Origin: Hydractinia symbiolongicarpus
Lineage: Eukaryota > Cnidaria > Hydrozoa > Anthoathecata > Hydractiniidae
Reading direction: 5' to 3'
Length of the DNA stretch: 64,000 bases
Assembly (NCBI RefSeq): GCF_029227915.1
Contig: NC_079881.1
Span: forward strand, 26,451,501-26,515,500
Shown here: piece after piece, positions 62,601 through 64,000 of the stretch
How positions within the stretch are numbered: the first letter of the stretch is position 1
Layout: every line of letters begins with the position of its first letter
Notes under the pieces: generated by a model
Databases searched by the model: none
Told to the model about the DNA's origin: nothing
Seen by the model: the letters and a program-made list of their open reading frames with translations, nothing else
Position numbers and translations under genes: made by a program

Positions 62601-64000
62601 AGACTTGTAGTTTTCAGAAATGTTTTCATTTTTAATGAGACGCTTAATGAAAGTGGTTTAATCGCCGGTAAACTAAAACCCGCGATTTCCCGCATATCTC
62701 GGGCTTGGCCCGTATAGTCGAATGTATACAAAGAAAGTACCCTCTGAGTAAACTCATTTCCAAAACGATTTTTTAAATTATCTTTTCACCACTAAAACGC
62801 ATGAGACTTGTAGTTTTCAAAAATATTTTCATTTTTGATGAAACACTGAATAAAAGAAGTTTAATCGCCGTCAAACGTAAACCCGCCATTTTCCGTAAAT
62901 CCCGGGCTTGGCCCATATAGTCAAAAGTATTCAAAGAAAGTACCCAGGGAGTAAACTCATTACCCGAACGATTTTTTATATTATTTTTTCACCACTAAAA
63001 CGCATGAGACTTGTAGTTTTCAGAAATGTTTTCATTTTTAATGAGACGTTTAATGAAAGTGGTTTAATCGCCGGTAAACTAAAACCCGCGATTTCCCGTA
63101 TATCTCGGGCTTGGCCCGTATAGTCGAATGTATACAAAGAAAGTACCCTCTGAGTAAACTCATTTCCAAAACGATTTTTTAAATTATCTTTTCACCACTA
63201 AAACGCATGAGACTTGTAGTTTTCAAAAATATTTTCATTTTTGATGAAACACTGAATAAAAGAAGTTTAATCGCTGGCAAACGTAAACCCGCCATTTCCC
63301 GTAAATCCCGGGCTTGGCCCATATAGTCAAAAGTATTCAAAGAAAGTACCCAGGGAGTAAACTTATTACCCGAACGATTTTTCATATTATTTTTTCACCA
63401 CTAAAACGCATGAGACTTGTAGTTTTCAAAAATGTTTTCATTTTTAATGGGACGCTGAATAAAAGAAGTTTAATCGCCGGCAAACAAAATCCCGCAATTT
63501 CCCGTAAATCCCGGACTCGGCCCGTATAGTCAAAAGTATTCAAAGAAGGTACCCAGGGAGTAAACTCATTTCCCGAACGATTTTTTAAATTATTTTTTCA
63601 CCACTAAAACGCATGAGACTTGTAGTTTTCAGAAATGTTTTCATTTTTAATGAGACGCTTAATGAAAGTGGTTTAATCGCCGGTAAACTAAAACCCGCGA
63701 TTTCCCGTATATCTCGGGCTTGGCCCGTATAGTCGAATGTATACAAAGAAAGTACCCTCTGAGTAAACTCATTTCCAAAACGATTTTTTAAATTATCTTT
63801 TCATCACTAAAACGCATGAGACTTGTAGTTTTCAAAAATATTTTCATTTTTGATGAAACACTGAATAAAAGAAGTTTAATCGCTGGCAAACGTAAACCCG
63901 CCATTTCCCGTAAATCCCGGGCTTGGCCCATATAGTCAAAAGTATTCAAAGAAAGTACCCAGGGAGTAAACTCATTACCCGAACGATTTTTTATATTATT
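62601..64000 (+). repeat. Right-edge 2-3-monomer rhythm
   Basis: Units beginning TTGGCCCATATAGTC lie at 62908, 63314 and 63923, i.e. spaced 406 and 609 bp. Between them are units with GGTAAACTAAAACCCGCG, TATCTCGGGC and GTACCCTCTGAGT. Shared private bases indicate local spread of a dimer or trimer. The array runs off the window edge within a monomer. Confidence 0.78.
63111..63313 (+). repeat. Reference monomer, right-end type (203 bp)
   Basis: Representative of monomers confined to the last ten kilobases or so. It carries GTACCCTCTGAGT, TTCCAAAACGATTTTTTAAA, AAAATATTTTCATTTTTGA and GATGAAACACTGAATAAAAG, followed by CAAACGTAAACCCGCC. It alternates with units holding GGTAAACTAAAACCCGCG and TATCTCGGGC. 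The private combination suggests local homogenisation at this end. Confidence 0.8.

Larger units (their letters stand above)
34509..64000 (+). repeat. Satellite array, right arm (same family, same orientation)
   Basis: Seen: the 203-bp unit resumes directly after the inserted element with phase and orientation preserved, and runs to the window end (about 145 units by length). Monomer types shift along the arm. The type with CTGCACCACTAGAACG persists to about 47.4 kb and is then not seen. Beyond 48 kb, types with GGCTTGGCCGTATAG (one C lost), TGTAAACAAAG, TATCTCGGGCTTGG and GATGAAACACTG become frequent. The only large length changes noticed are a 42-bp deletion near 50.5 kb and single-monomer losses inferred from duplicate comparison near 61.37 kb. 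No unique sequence and no gene was found. Confidence 0.96.

Noticed and set aside
266-63529. Dozens of short frames (62-117 codons) on both strands, including the recurring 71-codon plus-strand frame
   Set aside because: They repeat with the satellite, often start at TTG, match no family I know, shift frame every monomer and are broken by the one-base indels. They are treated as by-products of the repeat.
1-64000. CRISPR-like array of regular repeats
   Set aside because: The units are 203 bp, contiguous and similar along their full length, with no unique spacers and no cas genes.
1-64000. tRNA, rRNA or other structured RNA genes
   Set aside because: No cloverleaf, A/B-box pair or rRNA-like sequence was recognised. 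The GC-rich palindromic words in the monomer (GCCGGC, CCCGGG) are too short to call.

Overview
The window holds no genes. It is one continuous head-to-tail satellite DNA array with a monomer of about 203 bp, broken once by a short inverted-repeat transposon. The satellite fills both arms (1-33761 and 34509-64000), about 311 monomers estimated as array length divided by 203, all in the same orientation. Both window edges cut through a monomer, so the true array is longer. The setting is a eukaryotic chromosome, probably centromeric, pericentromeric or other heterochromatin: a long satellite, higher-order repeats, and a TTAA-targeting (piggyBac-type) non-autonomous element. An animal host is plausible because piggyBac-like elements are common in animals, but I do not recognise the satellite and cannot name a species. 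The monomer is about 38% GC in a consensus-like copy (266-468). It has an AT-rich centre and a GC-rich, CpG-dense block near its end. Short open frames of 62-117 codons recur on both strands. They are by-products of the repeat: many begin at TTG, and 203 is not a multiple of 3, so the frame shifts at every unit. Monomers fall into recognisable sequence types with linked diagnostic bases. Representatives are at 266 (K), 2701 (H), 2904 (G), 3107 (N) and 63111 (right-end type). Layout: 1-2593 is a mixed region; 2594-5451 is a 5-monomer higher-order repeat (1015 bp); 5452-7284 is a block that returns near 23.7-25.4 kb; 7285-12547 is two copies of a 13-monomer unit (about 2631 bp); 12161-16624 is two copies of an 11-monomer unit (2232 bp); 16625-24484 is overlapping 9-, 12- and 21-monomer relations; 24485-26110 is a 4-monomer duplication (813 bp); 27172-28952 is a 5-monomer duplication (1014 bp); 30181-33100 is a 1460-bp duplication carrying a shared 40-bp scar. 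The transposon sits at 33762-34508. Further right come an 811-bp unit (39195-40721), a 9-monomer duplication (43640-47290), an 810-bp unit in about 2.5 copies (48270-50340), then older, more mixed sequence with a 2230-bp-offset duplication (56845-60402) and a 2-3-monomer rhythm at the right edge. The most informative single observation is that the transposon's insertion site has an intact empty counterpart in the same window (TTAA at 38367-38370, inside a duplicated block). This fixes the element at exactly 747 bp with a TTAA target duplication, and orders the insertion relative to the block duplication unless a precise excision has occurred. The array looks like the product of repeated unequal exchange and local conversion at several scales.
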